The translations under genes and the position numbers were made by a program. A stretch of DNA of 39,191 bases, from assembly GCA_930987725.1 (NCBI GenBank), contig CAKNKY010000020.1, positions 1 through 39,191 on the forward strand. Reading direction: 5' to 3'. The DNA is from an uncultured Anaeromassilibacillus sp. GTDB lineage: Bacteria; Bacillota; Clostridia; Oscillospirales; Acutalibacteraceae. Below, piece by piece: positions 16,088-24,190 of the stretch; position 1 is the stretch's first letter, and every line of letters begins with the position of its first letter. The notes below the pieces were generated by a model, which worked only from the letters and a program-made list of their open reading frames with translations, ran no database searches and was not told the origin of the DNA.

Positions 16088-16665
16088 TTACTTCCCCACC
16101 CGTTCAAAATTCTTGTGACTTCGTGCTCGATACGCCTTTCGTACGTCGCGCGAATCTCCTCGTCCATCTTGTCCACCGTCTCCTCATGCGCGTAAAACGC
16201 CGCTGCGGCAGAAGGGCCATATAGCTGCCGGATTGGCCTGCTCCCCGCGCCTTTGCGGACAAACACCCCCGTGTGCTGATTACCCACGCGGGCGATGAAA
16301 GCGTTGCCGATGAGCTCCCGCGCATTCGACCGCAGCACGCGCGCATAGATACGCCCGTCCGAGCCTATCCGCGTATCGAAGCGGATGAGTGGAATCACCG
16401 CTCCCCGATAGCCGAAGATGATTTCGCATCCCCCATTGTCATCGCGCACGACGCGGTTTATCTGCTTCGTGCGGCTCTTGAGTTCATTCTGGCCAATCGC
16501 GTACTCGCCGGAGGCAATCCGCATCCCAACCGTGAGGCCGTGCTGCGCGGCGCGAGAGAGGGCATTGCTTACAGCGCGCTGCACGCCGCCCGGAATTCCT
16601 GCCAGCAATTTTTCTGCGCGATCCAGACTTTCCTCAGCGATGTCATCAAAATAGACCGTGTTCAC
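16084..16665 (-). CDS. Minor tail protein Z-like (gpZ/HK97 gp10 type)
   Basis: A 193-residue protein resembling prophage minor tail protein Z: an N-terminal helical bundle (SLDRAEKLLAGIPGGVQRAV, ALSRAAQHGLTVGMRIASGE), a 'YAIGQNELKSRTKQINRV' segment and a beta domain (GCEIIFGYRGAVIPLIRFDT). The C-terminus (AFYAHEETVDKMDEEIRATYERR, split by one loop) is helical as in the family. gpZ-type proteins complete or stabilise the neck-tail joint. It overlaps neighbours by 4 nt at both ends. Confidence 0.85.
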   Translation of the reverse strand: MNTVYFDDIAEESLDRAEKLLAGIPGGVQRAVSNALSRAAQHGLTVGMRIASGEYAIGQNELKSRTKQINRVVRDDNGGCEIIFGYRGAVIPLIRFDTRIGSDGRIYARVLRSNARELIGNAFIARVGNQHTGVFVRKGAGSRPIRQLYGPSAAAAFYAHEETVDKMDEEIRATYERRIEHEVTRILNGWGSK

Positions 16666-17021
16666 TCGTCAATCGCCTCCAGCTCGATTTCCAGCATGCC
16701 CATTTCACACACGGAGCGCTCGACGCGGTAGCGGCGGAAGAACGCGCCGTTCTCACTGATCCAGAGCATCTGTCCCTGCTCCGGCGTGCGCCCGCCGAGT
16801 GACTCCGCCGGGCAGTACAGCACGTCCGTCACTCGGTACAGCCCCTCAGCGTGGTCGCTGGAAAGCTGCTCCCTGGGTTGCTCCTCGGCTCCTGTGAGAA
16901 CGACGGAGATGCCCTCATAGAGCGTTCCGTCGTACCGGACAAAGCGTGTCTCTGCCAGTTCGTCGAGGTTCATGAAAATTTCGTGATTGTCTGCCGCGAC
17001 GAGTTCCCGAAAGGTGCTCAC
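16662..17021 (-). CDS. Head-tail joining protein (gpFII/stopper-like)
   Basis: A 119-residue protein. It opens MSTFRELVAADNHEIFMNLD followed by ELAETRFVRYDGTLYEGISV, the common start of Firmicutes-phage head-tail joining proteins ('N..EFA....I.YDG..Y..I.VV'). The C-terminal half forms a small barrel (GQMLWISENGAFFRRYRVER). In lambda gpFII and similar stoppers the role is to seal the connector and dock the tail. The gene overlaps both neighbours by 4 nt. Confidence 0.83.
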   Translation of the reverse strand: MSTFRELVAADNHEIFMNLDELAETRFVRYDGTLYEGISVVLTGAEEQPREQLSSDHAEGLYRVTDVLYCPAESLGGRTPEQGQMLWISENGAFFRRYRVERSVCEMGMLEIELEAIDE

Positions 17022-17302
17022 CGGCCGAGCTCCAGCTCAGCCGGCGGTTCGGGGGCCTGCTGCGCCTTCTTCGATTTCTTTTTTTCGCCCTGCTCCTCGA
17101 GATCGCCTGTCTCTCCGCCGTCAGCCTGCGGCGGCGCGGTGCTCTCCCGGCTGCCTGCCTCGGGCGCGGGGGAAGCCGTCTCCGGGCGGGCGGCGCTGCC
17201 GGCCTGCAGAAGCTTTTCCTCCAGCCCGGCGGGAAGCGAGATACGTTTCCCCGCAGGGATCAAATGGCCTCCCCACTGGATAGGGCATCGCAAAAGAATC
17301 AT
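17018..17302 (-). CDS. Small head protein with disordered C-terminus, unknown
   Basis: A 94-residue protein starting at ATG 17302 behind AAAGGAGG. Residues 1-36 (MILLRCPIQWGGHLIPAGKR, then 'ISLPAGLEEKLLQAGSA') form a small domain with the pattern 'I..GG..I.AG..I.LP...E..LL..G', seen in short proteins between capsid and connector genes of many phages. Residues 37-94 are rich in Pro, Glu, Lys and Ser and likely disordered. The function is unknown; capsid-neck adaptor is a guess from context. Confidence 0.75.
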   Translation of the reverse strand: MILLRCPIQWGGHLIPAGKRISLPAGLEEKLLQAGSAARPETASPAPEAGSRESTAPPQADGGETGDLEEQGEKKKSKKAQQAPEPPAELELGR

Positions 17303-17315
17303 GCTGCCGCCTCCT

Positions 17316-17636
17316 TTACAGCTTCACGAGAGCAAGATCACTGGCTTCCTCCTTCGCCTCGACGGCGATACCCGCCGTGACGTCGCCCTCGGTTGCCGTC
17401 ACCTTTTTGCCGGATGCGTCCCAGTAGAGTTTCTGGCCCTGCGTAAACGCTGCGGACGTGTCCGCCGGCATCTCATAGACACCGGAAATCTCAATCACAC
17501 CGGTTGTGCCGGGCGCGATGTCCGCGGCGGCCACGCCGATGCAGTTCGTCAGCGCCACGACGTCACCGTAGCGGATCGTTTCCTCTCCGGCGTTTGTATA
17601 CTCGATTGCCTTGCCAGGCTGCACATATCTTGCCAT
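17316..17636 (-). CDS. DUF2190 family capsid decoration-type protein
   Basis: A 106-residue protein of the DUF2190 family: MARYVQPGKAIEYTNAGEET at the start, 'IRYGDVVAL', GTTGVIEISGVYEMPADTSA, then FTQGQKLYWDASGKKVTAT. Family members lie next to major capsid genes and are thought to be capsid decoration or stabilisation proteins. Both a GTG (17639) and ATG (17636) sit 6 and 9 nt from AGGAGG; I chose the ATG. It is directly downstream of the protease/capsid fusion gene. Confidence 0.9.
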   Translation of the reverse strand: MARYVQPGKAIEYTNAGEETIRYGDVVALTNCIGVAAADIAPGTTGVIEISGVYEMPADTSAAFTQGQKLYWDASGKKVTATEGDVTAGIAVEAKEEASDLALVKL

Positions 17637-17654
17637 CACGTTGTTCCTCCTCTC

Positions 17655-19607
17655 TTACGCCTTGCCGGGATTTTTCACAAGTCCGCGGTAGCCGAGCAGC
17701 GTCACGCCCCGGTCGCCGTAGACGCGGTAGCGGATGCCAAGCCGGTCGAAATCCGTCTCCGTCTCAACCGTCGGAGCCTCGTTGCCGTTGAGGTAGGCCA
17801 CCTCGATTGTCGGCGCGAGCGACGGATGAGCTGCGAAATAAAACGGCTGTGCGCCGCTGTCCACATCAAGCTCCGCGTCGACAACGGGTGTCATCGCGCT
17901 GCGGAACACGTTCGCGACGCCGGAGTTTGCCCCCTCGGGAGCCGCGAGCGAGTGCAGCAGCTGCTCCACCTTTGTCTCGTCCGCCGCACCGCAGAGGATG
18001 AAGGCGGGAGAGATATTCAGTCGAGTGACGCCGTCCGGCTCCGTTTGCAGGCGCATCAGGCGGCGCGCCTCGCTGAAGGAATCCGTGCCAGGCGCGGCGG
18101 CCGTGCCGAGGTTTTTGTGTGCTGCGCTGAAAAGCTGCTGGCCGTCGAGCATGGCGGGGTTGGCTTTGAGCAGCGCATACACTGCCTGATTGATGCCACG
18201 CTGGAACGCCTGGGTGTGCGCCGTCACCATCCGCAGAATGAGATCAAACTCGTCGTTGATGAACATCTGTCTTGTGAAGCTGAGCATCTTGCCGACGGTG
18301 ATGAGCTGCCGCACAGCAACCGGCGCATCCGAGAACGATGCCTCCTTGAATTCCCCGTTCTGCGGGATTTCGCTGAGCGTGCCGCCGTCGCTGACCTCGT
18401 AGATGTGTGTCGGCTTAAAATCCTTCGCGGAGCCGACGCTCGTCCAAGCCTGATAGGTGGTCGGCGCATGCTGCATCGCGCCGAGGACGGCGCGGTTCGC
18501 GGCGTTGGTGGTGATACTCATAAACGCGCTGTCCGGCGTCAGAGCGCGGCGCAGCACCTCGTCGGCGCTCAGACGGGCAGCGCTCTCGCCGCTCACACGC
18601 AGGCACTCGCGCGCGATGTCCTGGATGCCCATGCCGCGGAATTCCCGCGCGCCGTCTGCCGGGTGCTCGACCGCGATTCCGCTGCGCAGGAGCAGACCGT
18701 CCGTCGCCGCCGCACGGAGCTTGTCGCCCTCGTCGGTTGTCACCTGCACGCCGCCGCGCGTCTCGGCGGCACTGCGGCCGGCGGCAGGCTTGCGCTCGCG
18801 CGACAGCCTGTCGAGGATGGCGGCGCGCACAGAGTCAACGCTCGTGCCCTCCCGAATGTACGCGCCCGGATCTTCGCCAAAGCTGCGGCAGAGCGTCTCA
18901 ATCTCCGCCGCGCGTCGGCGCTCCGCGAGCACCGCGTCCTCCGCTGCCGGAGCTTCCTGCGCTGCCGGAGCGGTCTGCGCCGGGACGGCGCCCGGCTCGT
19001 TTCTGGTGTTCATTTCCATTTCGTTTGCCTCCCTTTCTGTTTCCATTTCCATTGCGCGGCCCAGGCCGACGGTTCCGTCGGCCGGCACCGGCTCCAGACT
19101 GATTTCATACGGCGTCCACTTTACGCCGAGGGACGCCGGACCCTCGATGCGCCCGTCCGGGCTTTTGTCACCCGCGGCAATCTCAAGCCACTGATGTACC
19201 TTGCAGCCGACACTCACGCCGGAGAGCATCCCGCGCTCGAGCTTTCCCTGCAGCCGCTGCGCGTCCGGGTCGTCCGCGTCGAGCTCAATCACCGCGCGGC
19301 ATTTGCGCTCCGCCTCGTCGAGCCAGGCACGCACCACGCGCCCAACCGGCAGCTTCCCGTAGCGCGGATCCATTCCGTGCGCAAAAAGCAGGCTGCCCGC
19401 TCCTCCCGGCGCAAAGCGTGAGAGGTCGACCGCATCCGGTGTGTGCAGGAGGATTTCCCGGCATCCCCAGCGATTGACCGGAGCCTCGCTCGAGAACGAA
19501 AGCTCGAAGCGATTCGCTCCCTCCTCCGCCGCACGGCACTCGAGCGAGCTCAACAGCAGCCGCGGGCCGTCTTCATGGGTTAGATTCATTTCCTTCACCA
19601 TCCTCAC
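17655..19607 (-). CDS. Prohead protease / major capsid protein fusion
   Basis: A 650-residue protein joining two functions normally encoded separately. Residues 20-175 resemble a prohead (S78/U35-type) protease, with likely catalytic His77 in LLFAHGMDP and Ser129 in RGMLSGVSVGCKVH. Residues 185-290 are Ala/Pro/Glu-rich and charged, acting as linker/scaffold (delta) domain. Residues 300-650 are an HK97-like capsid protein (SFTRQMFINDEFDLILRMVT; FRSAMTPVVDAELDVDSGAQ; IRYRVYGDRGVTLLGYRGL). After assembly the protease is expected to free the capsid domain. The first codon may be GTG 19607, ATG 19601 or ATG 19589; none has an ideal ribosome binding site. It overlaps the portal gene. Confidence 0.92.
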   Translation of the reverse strand: MRMVKEMNLTHEDGPRLLLSSLECRAAEEGANRFELSFSSEAPVNRWGCREILLHTPDAVDLSRFAPGGAGSLLFAHGMDPRYGKLPVGRVVRAWLDEAERKCRAVIELDADDPDAQRLQGKLERGMLSGVSVGCKVHQWLEIAAGDKSPDGRIEGPASLGVKWTPYEISLEPVPADGTVGLGRAMEMETEREANEMEMNTRNEPGAVPAQTAPAAQEAPAAEDAVLAERRRAAEIETLCRSFGEDPGAYIREGTSVDSVRAAILDRLSRERKPAAGRSAAETRGGVQVTTDEGDKLRAAATDGLLLRSGIAVEHPADGAREFRGMGIQDIARECLRVSGESAARLSADEVLRRALTPDSAFMSITTNAANRAVLGAMQHAPTTYQAWTSVGSAKDFKPTHIYEVSDGGTLSEIPQNGEFKEASFSDAPVAVRQLITVGKMLSFTRQMFINDEFDLILRMVTAHTQAFQRGINQAVYALLKANPAMLDGQQLFSAAHKNLGTAAAPGTDSFSEARRLMRLQTEPDGVTRLNISPAFILCGAADETKVEQLLHSLAAPEGANSGVANVFRSAMTPVVDAELDVDSGAQPFYFAAHPSLAPTIEVAYLNGNEAPTVETETDFDRLGIRYRVYGDRGVTLLGYRGLVKNPGKA

Positions 19608-21066
19608 ATAAAATCGTCTGCGCGCTTTCGGCGCGCGTCAGGCCAAGCTCCTTTGCGAGCTGCTCCTCGCGCGCCCGCTGCTGCAGCACCTCGCGCCAGT
19701 CCCGGCCCTTCCCGGCACAAATGGTTTGCAGCGTCGTCTGGTTTGTCTCGAGCGCGATTTTGTTCGCGTTCGCCTCCTTCTGCGGATCGATCCACTCCCA
19801 GCCCGCCGTCACCCAGGTGTGTGCCCGGTACTGTTCCGGCGCGTCGAAATAGCCCGGCAGCGTCAGCCGTCCGGAGAGGACCTCGAGATCGAGCCACAGC
19901 GGATATATCACGTCGAGCAGGTGGTCGATGATGTACTGCTGCTGCATCCGGTATGTCCGCTGGTCTTCGAGGAGGCCCTGCCGTGCCGAGGAATAGTTCA
20001 CCTGCGACATATCCCTGGCTATGGCCTCGTAGCTCAGGCCCAGCCCGCTTCCTGCGAGCCGCTGCGTCGTGCGCAGCGTCTGATCGACAACGCTGCTGGT
20101 TCCCGCTTGTGAAATGGTTGCAACCTTCTCGCCTGGTTTCAGATATGTGATGCTGCCCTGCTGCAGCAGCTCCGTGGCCACCGGTCCCGGATCCGCTTCT
20201 TCGGACTCCGCGCCCGGCAGGCCGCGGCCATAAAACGGCGAGCCCGTCAGCGTCCCCTGTTCCTTCTCCACCGCGACGGAGAGGTGCGCGAGCACACGCT
20301 CCTTCTCGATGGCAGCGTCAATGAGCTCGTTGAGATCATCCACACGGGGCAGCGTGGCCGCAGCCGGGGAAATTTCCCTCACCTGCGAGGGGCGCGTGAG
20401 ATATGGCAGATAGATCACGCCCTCCGCCGGGTACCGCTCCGTCCGAAGCCAGGCGCCCCAGACGTCGTACACCTTGATATGGTATGCCACCGGGCGGCGG
20501 AATTCGTCCACCTCCACGCCGCCGTAAACGCGGTTTTTCCCGCAGACGGTGACGGAGGTATCCAGCTCGTCCACCTCGAGCAGCTGCAGCCGCAGCCTCC
20601 CGTCCTGCACGGTGAGGAGCAGCAGTACGCCGCCGTCGACCATCCGCCGCCGCACACAGAGAGCGATCAGTTCGTTAAGTGTCCAGCGCTCCGTGATTTC
20701 GCACGAGCGCTGCGAGCACCAGCTCCGCCAGCTCGCCTCGATGCGCTCATTGATTGTCTCGTCTTCCGTTTTGGCCTGCAACACAAAGCCGGTGCCGACG
20801 ACGTTGCGCTCCATCGCACCGAGGATGGCCTCCATCACGTCGCTGTTGCGCTCGAGATCACGCGCCCGGGCACGGATGACGTCCCGCCCCGCCTGGTTCG
20901 TGGCCTCTCCGGTGCGGTTTGTCCCGCTCCAGCCGGCGCTGCGCGGGGACGTATCCTCCGCCGTGTAGGCCGAGCGCGCCAGCAGCCGCCACGCCTCCCG
21001 GCGGCACGCAAGCCGCGGTGCAAGAGGAAGAAGCATCCGGTTCAGGAAGCTCATGCGTCTCTTCAC
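19573..21066 (-). CDS. Phage portal protein, lambda gpB family
   Basis: A 497-residue portal protein. Family segments include NQAGRDVIRARARDLERNSD, AILGAMERNVVGTGFVLQAK, LNELIDAAIEKERVLAHLSV, 'LKPGEKVATISQAGTSS' and the downstream helix SYEAIARDMSQVNYSSARQG. It forms the dodecameric DNA channel at one capsid vertex. I place the start at GTG 21066, which is 7 nt after AGGAGG; the ATG at 21054 is the alternative. The ribosome binding site overlaps the gpW stop codon. The order terminase-gpW-portal-protease is that of lambda. Confidence 0.95.
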   Translation of the reverse strand: MKRRMSFLNRMLLPLAPRLACRREAWRLLARSAYTAEDTSPRSAGWSGTNRTGEATNQAGRDVIRARARDLERNSDVMEAILGAMERNVVGTGFVLQAKTEDETINERIEASWRSWCSQRSCEITERWTLNELIALCVRRRMVDGGVLLLLTVQDGRLRLQLLEVDELDTSVTVCGKNRVYGGVEVDEFRRPVAYHIKVYDVWGAWLRTERYPAEGVIYLPYLTRPSQVREISPAAATLPRVDDLNELIDAAIEKERVLAHLSVAVEKEQGTLTGSPFYGRGLPGAESEEADPGPVATELLQQGSITYLKPGEKVATISQAGTSSVVDQTLRTTQRLAGSGLGLSYEAIARDMSQVNYSSARQGLLEDQRTYRMQQQYIIDHLLDVIYPLWLDLEVLSGRLTLPGYFDAPEQYRAHTWVTAGWEWIDPQKEANANKIALETNQTTLQTICAGKGRDWREVLQQRAREEQLAKELGLTRAESAQTILCEDGEGNESNP

Positions 21067-21070
21067 AGCC

Positions 21071-21283
21071 TCACCTCCTGCGCGGCAGCACCGCCGCCGT
21101 CATGGAGGGCCGCTCGAGCTGCGAAAGCTTCGCGTCAACGCGCTCAAGCTCCGCGTACAGAGACGCAAGGTCCGCCCGGCGCACCGTGCGGTTTCCGATG
21201 CGGTACTCCTGCGCACCGTTCTCGATCTTTTCGATTGCCTTCATCAGCGCTTCGCGGCGCGCGACCACTTCCATTTTTGTCAT
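21071..21283 (-). CDS. gpW-like head-tail connector (DUF6148 type)
   Basis: A 70-residue protein. A longer frame exists upstream but is a shadow of the terminase gene; ATG 21283 follows GGGGAGATAGG and begins MTKMEVVARREALMKAIEKI. The sequence has the gpW plan: N-terminal helix, a beta-hairpin with EYRIGNRTVRRADLASLYAE, and a second helix ELERVDAKLSQLE, with a basic tail. Lambda gpW is 68 residues and lies in the same place between terminase and portal. It probably seals the portal after packaging. Confidence 0.86.
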   Translation of the reverse strand: MTKMEVVARREALMKAIEKIENGAQEYRIGNRTVRRADLASLYAELERVDAKLSQLERPSMTAAVLPRRR

Positions 21284-21284
21284 C

Positions 21285-23105
21285 CTATCTCCCCTTTCTC
21301 CGGAAGGAGCCCCCGGCCGTTCCCCGCGCCGGAGCTGTCTGTCCAGAGTGTTCCGCCACTGGTTTTCCCGCAAGTTCCGGTTCCTCGCGGGCCGCTTCCT
21401 GTGCCCGCACATAGATGCTTCGCATGCCAAGCAGATCGGCCGCACATGCGGCATAGACTTCGGCGTCCAGGTAGTGGTTATCGCCGCCCGTGACCTTCGG
21501 TTCCCACTGGCTGACAAGATGGCCGCGCACTCGGTGGATCACCTTGTGCTCAGCTGTTACCATCTCGGCATACTCCGGGTCGCAGCCGCTGTGCAGCAGC
21601 CATCCGCCGCTTTCCTGCCCGCGCAGGATGCGGGAAAAAATCATGTCCTTGTAGTAGGCGGTGTCAACCAGGATGAGCGGCATCCCTTTTCCGAGGCCAT
21701 CCTTTGCGACAACGGACGTCTTGTACCGGTCAAGCAGGCGCGTGCTCGAGCCCTTGACGGCCACCGCCCAGGCGCGGTTGACAGCGCAGAACGCGTAAAC
21801 GTCGTCCGTTTGGTCTCCGGAATCGATTGCGGCCAGGTTGACAAGATACACTTTCCCGTTTGTTCCCCGGTAAGGCGCATTCATGGCCTCCTCAATTTCT
21901 GGCCAGGAAAACGATTGTCCGTGCGCGACGTTGTAGCTGGAAAAATCCGAAAGCCACGCACGCACCGTCCAGAAAAAGCTCTTGCGCTGCACATCGACGC
22001 CACCGGTGAGGAACACCGTCCCAGGCGGCACAACACATGCGGGAAAGCTGCTTTCGTTTTCCTCCAGCAGCCGCTGCGCGTCAAGCGTGCGCTCCACTTC
22101 GCGAAACGGCTCTCCGAGCCATGAATTGATGAAGTTCTGCAGCTTCTCCGGCGCGCGCTGCGAATCAATCCACTCGGCCGCCGCCTCGCCGAAGCGCACC
22201 CAGGGCGAGTACAGGGCGTTGAGCCGGAAGGCGATGCGGCGCTTGCCGCCGTGTCCTCCCGTGCGTCGCCATTCCCCTCTGGCAAGCATCCCTGGCTTGT
22301 CGGAATTCCTAATGACGCAGCCGCACTCTTCGCAGACATAGCACGCTTCCCGGAGCGCCTGCTCCTCCGTGCAGCCGTCCGGAAACTTCAGCTGCCGGAG
22401 CTTAAACGTCCACATGGCGCCGCAGTGCGGACATGGGACGAAGTATTCCATCTGGCTGCCGGCTTGCAGCCAGCCCTGCCAGATCGGGCCGGTTTCGAAA
22501 ACCGGTGTGGAGGCGTGCACCATCTTCCGGCTCGTCGCAAAGGTGTGCTGACGTTCCATGGCGAGCTTCGCCGGGGAGGCTTCCTTCCCGGCGCGGACGG
22601 GGAACTTGTCCTCCTCGTCCAAAAACAGGTATCGCACCGGCCGGCTTGCAAGGTTCGACGGCGAGTTTGCCGAGACAAGAGCCAGGCGTGCCGAATCAAA
22701 GACCAGGTCGAGCCGTTTGCTGCTCTCGTCGTACTGCTCCCGCAGAGCGGGGCAAGAGCGGATCATCGGCTGCAGCTTTTCCTCGCTTGCCAGCTCGCAG
22801 AGATCGTCCTTCGGGTAGACCATCATCATCGGGCCGGGGTCGCAGCAGATCGCCTTACCGATCATATTGAGCATCACCGACGTGCCGCCGACCTGCGTGC
22901 ACTTGACAAAGGTGATGTCCTCAACTTCGGGGTCGTCAAAGGCGTCCATGATGCCGACCAGGTATGGCGTAACCTCGTTCCGCCACGGCCCCGGCCGCGC
23001 CGACTCGGCGGGCGAGAGAATGCGGGACTGCTCCGCCCACTCCGCCGTCGTCAGCTCCTGCGGAGGCCGCAGCGCCCGCAGCGCCTCAGCGAGCCAGCCC
23101 GTCAC
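21285..23105 (-). CDS. terL: Terminase large subunit, lambda gpA family
   Basis: A 606-residue packaging motor of the gpA-type. ATPase elements: adenine/Walker A-like segment ITFVKCTQVGGTSVMLN near residues 65-80 and Walker B RYLFLDEEDKF near 158-168. A zinc-binding insert (CPHCGAMW and CYVCEECGC) follows. The nuclease domain starts near GVDVQRKSFFW and includes 'LAAIDSGDQTDDVYAF'. In lambda this enzyme cuts cos and translocates DNA, so cos-type packaging is expected. It overlaps the small subunit gene by 4 nt (ATGA). Confidence 0.96.
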   Translation of the reverse strand: MTGWLAEALRALRPPQELTTAEWAEQSRILSPAESARPGPWRNEVTPYLVGIMDAFDDPEVEDITFVKCTQVGGTSVMLNMIGKAICCDPGPMMMVYPKDDLCELASEEKLQPMIRSCPALREQYDESSKRLDLVFDSARLALVSANSPSNLASRPVRYLFLDEEDKFPVRAGKEASPAKLAMERQHTFATSRKMVHASTPVFETGPIWQGWLQAGSQMEYFVPCPHCGAMWTFKLRQLKFPDGCTEEQALREACYVCEECGCVIRNSDKPGMLARGEWRRTGGHGGKRRIAFRLNALYSPWVRFGEAAAEWIDSQRAPEKLQNFINSWLGEPFREVERTLDAQRLLEENESSFPACVVPPGTVFLTGGVDVQRKSFFWTVRAWLSDFSSYNVAHGQSFSWPEIEEAMNAPYRGTNGKVYLVNLAAIDSGDQTDDVYAFCAVNRAWAVAVKGSSTRLLDRYKTSVVAKDGLGKGMPLILVDTAYYKDMIFSRILRGQESGGWLLHSGCDPEYAEMVTAEHKVIHRVRGHLVSQWEPKVTGGDNHYLDAEVYAACAADLLGMRSIYVRAQEAAREEPELAGKPVAEHSGQTAPARGTAGGSFRRKGR

Positions 23106-23647
23106 GCGCCCGCCTCCTCCTCAGGAAACCAAACACCGGAGACAGCCATCTGCGAGAGCGCCTGCGTGATGCGCGAGCGAATGAGCCCCGCCGCCGTCCG
23201 TCCCGTCTCGCTGTCCGTGTGGTCGGAGACAAGCTGCGCCAGCGCTTCGCCAAGGCCAAACGAAGACGTCCGGAAAACAGTAAAGAACTGAGAGAGTTCT
23301 CGCACGACGTCCCCGCGCCGGAGATATTCCCCGTTCGCAATCTGGTTCCGCAGCCGAGCCCCCTCGAGCTGTTCCTGCTTTAGCAGCGCCTCATAGTGCG
23401 TTTTGAGCTGGGCGGGCGTCATCTTCGCCGGATCGGTGCGTGCCGCTTCCGCCAGCTTTTCGCCGTCCTTCTCCGCGCACCACGCGGTCACCGCCTTAAT
23501 GTCCCAGTAGCCGTATTTATAGTGGGGGCAGCCGTTTTTGCCCCAGTTTGAAAGTGTCGCGGCCGTCACACCGAAATAGGCGGCGGCATACCGCGTGCTC
23601 GCGACAATCGTCCCATTCTCAAAATACAGCTCGCTCTTTTCGGCCAT
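23102..23647 (-). CDS. Terminase small subunit, Nu1-like
   Basis: A 181-residue protein. The ATG at 23647 is preceded by AAGGGGGGATTTC; longer frames upstream lack a suitable site. Residues 10-50 form a winged-helix DNA-binding domain (STRYAAAYFGVTAATLSNWG; CPHYKYGYWDIKAVTAW), as in lambda Nu1, and residues 60-115 a helical region (AQLKTHYEALLKQEQLEGAR; LRNQIANGEYLRRGDVV) typical of the family. It should bind the packaging start site, which in cos phages lies beside this gene. It is the first gene of the late operon. Confidence 0.9.
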   Translation of the reverse strand: MAEKSELYFENGTIVASTRYAAAYFGVTAATLSNWGKNGCPHYKYGYWDIKAVTAWCAEKDGEKLAEAARTDPAKMTPAQLKTHYEALLKQEQLEGARLRNQIANGEYLRRGDVVRELSQFFTVFRTSSFGLGEALAQLVSDHTDSETGRTAAGLIRSRITQALSQMAVSGVWFPEEEAGA

Positions 23648-24060
23648 GAAATCCCCCCTTCCCCTTTTTCTCGATCCCCCCGCTTGCGCAGCTCGAAACA
23701 CTCCTCACTTCGCCGGAGAAGCACAGAGGGGCTCCGTCGTTTCGCCGAAAACCGCTGAGCCGCAGGGAGTGCCGTCATCCTGCCCAAAAATCCCCGAAAT
23801 CCGGCGGGAAAGGCCCCCGTCAAGCTTTCAAAGCATTTTTTTCGCTTTTCATCGAGCCGAATTTCGGGGCTTCGGAGCGCCGCGCCTGGGTGCCACCGTC
23901 CGGAAGGACCCGTGCCCCCGCGGGCGTGGTGCTTTCGCCCCGCACAGAGGCAGGCAGAGCCCGTAAGTGCCATTTGCGTGCCGCCCTGCGCTCCGTGAGC
24001 AGCAGAGCAGGATGCAGCTGGAGCCTGTTTGAAAGCTCCCATCCTCTTGAAAGCGGGCAG
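23648..24060 (-). other. Non-coding region before the late operon (candidate cos)
   Basis: About 410 nt without a convincing gene: frames across it are rich in Arg/Ala/Pro and lack ribosome binding sites. It lies directly upstream of a Nu1/gpA-type terminase, where cos is found in lambda-like genomes. It contains an imperfect 13-bp inverted repeat (23792-23804 and 23857-23869) and several TTTCAA-type motifs. I could not identify a consensus late promoter by eye; a regulator-dependent promoter would be expected here because an intrinsic terminator lies upstream at 24061-24093. Confidence 0.5.
23792..23869. repeat. Inverted repeat near terminase small subunit
   Basis: CCCCGAAATCCGG (23792-23804) and CCGAATTTCGGGG (23857-23869) are inverted copies matching at 12 of 13 positions, 52 nt apart. 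It could form part of a cos/terminase-binding site or a transcript hairpin. Confidence 0.6.
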
Positions 24061-24137
24061 AAAAAAAGAGGCGCTCCCTTGCGGGAACACCTCTGCATCA
24101 TTATTGTAGATCAAGAATGGCTCTGCTTTCAAGAGGA
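24042..24137. repeat. 13-bp perfect inverted repeat flanking a terminator
   Basis: TCCTCTTGAAAGC at 24042-24054 and GCTTTCAAGAGGA at 24125-24137 are exact inverted copies. They enclose the terminator hairpin and an AT-rich stretch. A related GCTTTCAA half-site occurs again near 24030. Confidence 0.75.
24061..24093 (-). terminator. Intrinsic terminator ending the early operon
   Basis: On the minus strand GAGGTGTTCCC - GCAA - GGGAGCGCCTC forms an 11-bp stem (two G-U pairs) with a GNRA-type tetraloop, followed at once by seven T. It separates HicAB and the early genes from the late operon. Confidence 0.88.
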
Positions 24138-24174
24138 CAAATGCGGACAAACGCGGCCAAATGCGGACAAGTAC
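24135..24174. repeat. Four tandem 10-bp direct repeats
   Basis: Units at 24135, 24145, 24155 and 24165 read GGACAAATGC, GGACAAACGC, GGCCAAATGC and GGACAAGTAC, followed by a degenerate fifth (GACCAACTTT). The period is exactly 10 bp, one helical turn, so a protein would meet every copy on the same face. They sit between the hicB stop and the terminator. Candidate binding site for a regulator or the terminase small subunit. Confidence 0.8.
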
Positions 24175-24190
24175 GACCAACTTTTGAGAA

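Noticed and set aside
16851-19421. Very long plus-strand open frame (856 codons)
   Set aside because: It lies antisense to the joining, DUF2190 and protease/capsid genes, is Arg/His/Cys-rich and has no ribosome binding site or family match; long antisense frames are common in high-GC genes.
23566-24180. 204-codon minus frame upstream of terminase small subunit
   Set aside because: It crosses the terminator hairpin and runs into the terminase gene in another frame, has no ribosome binding site and no recognisable family; region treated as non-coding.
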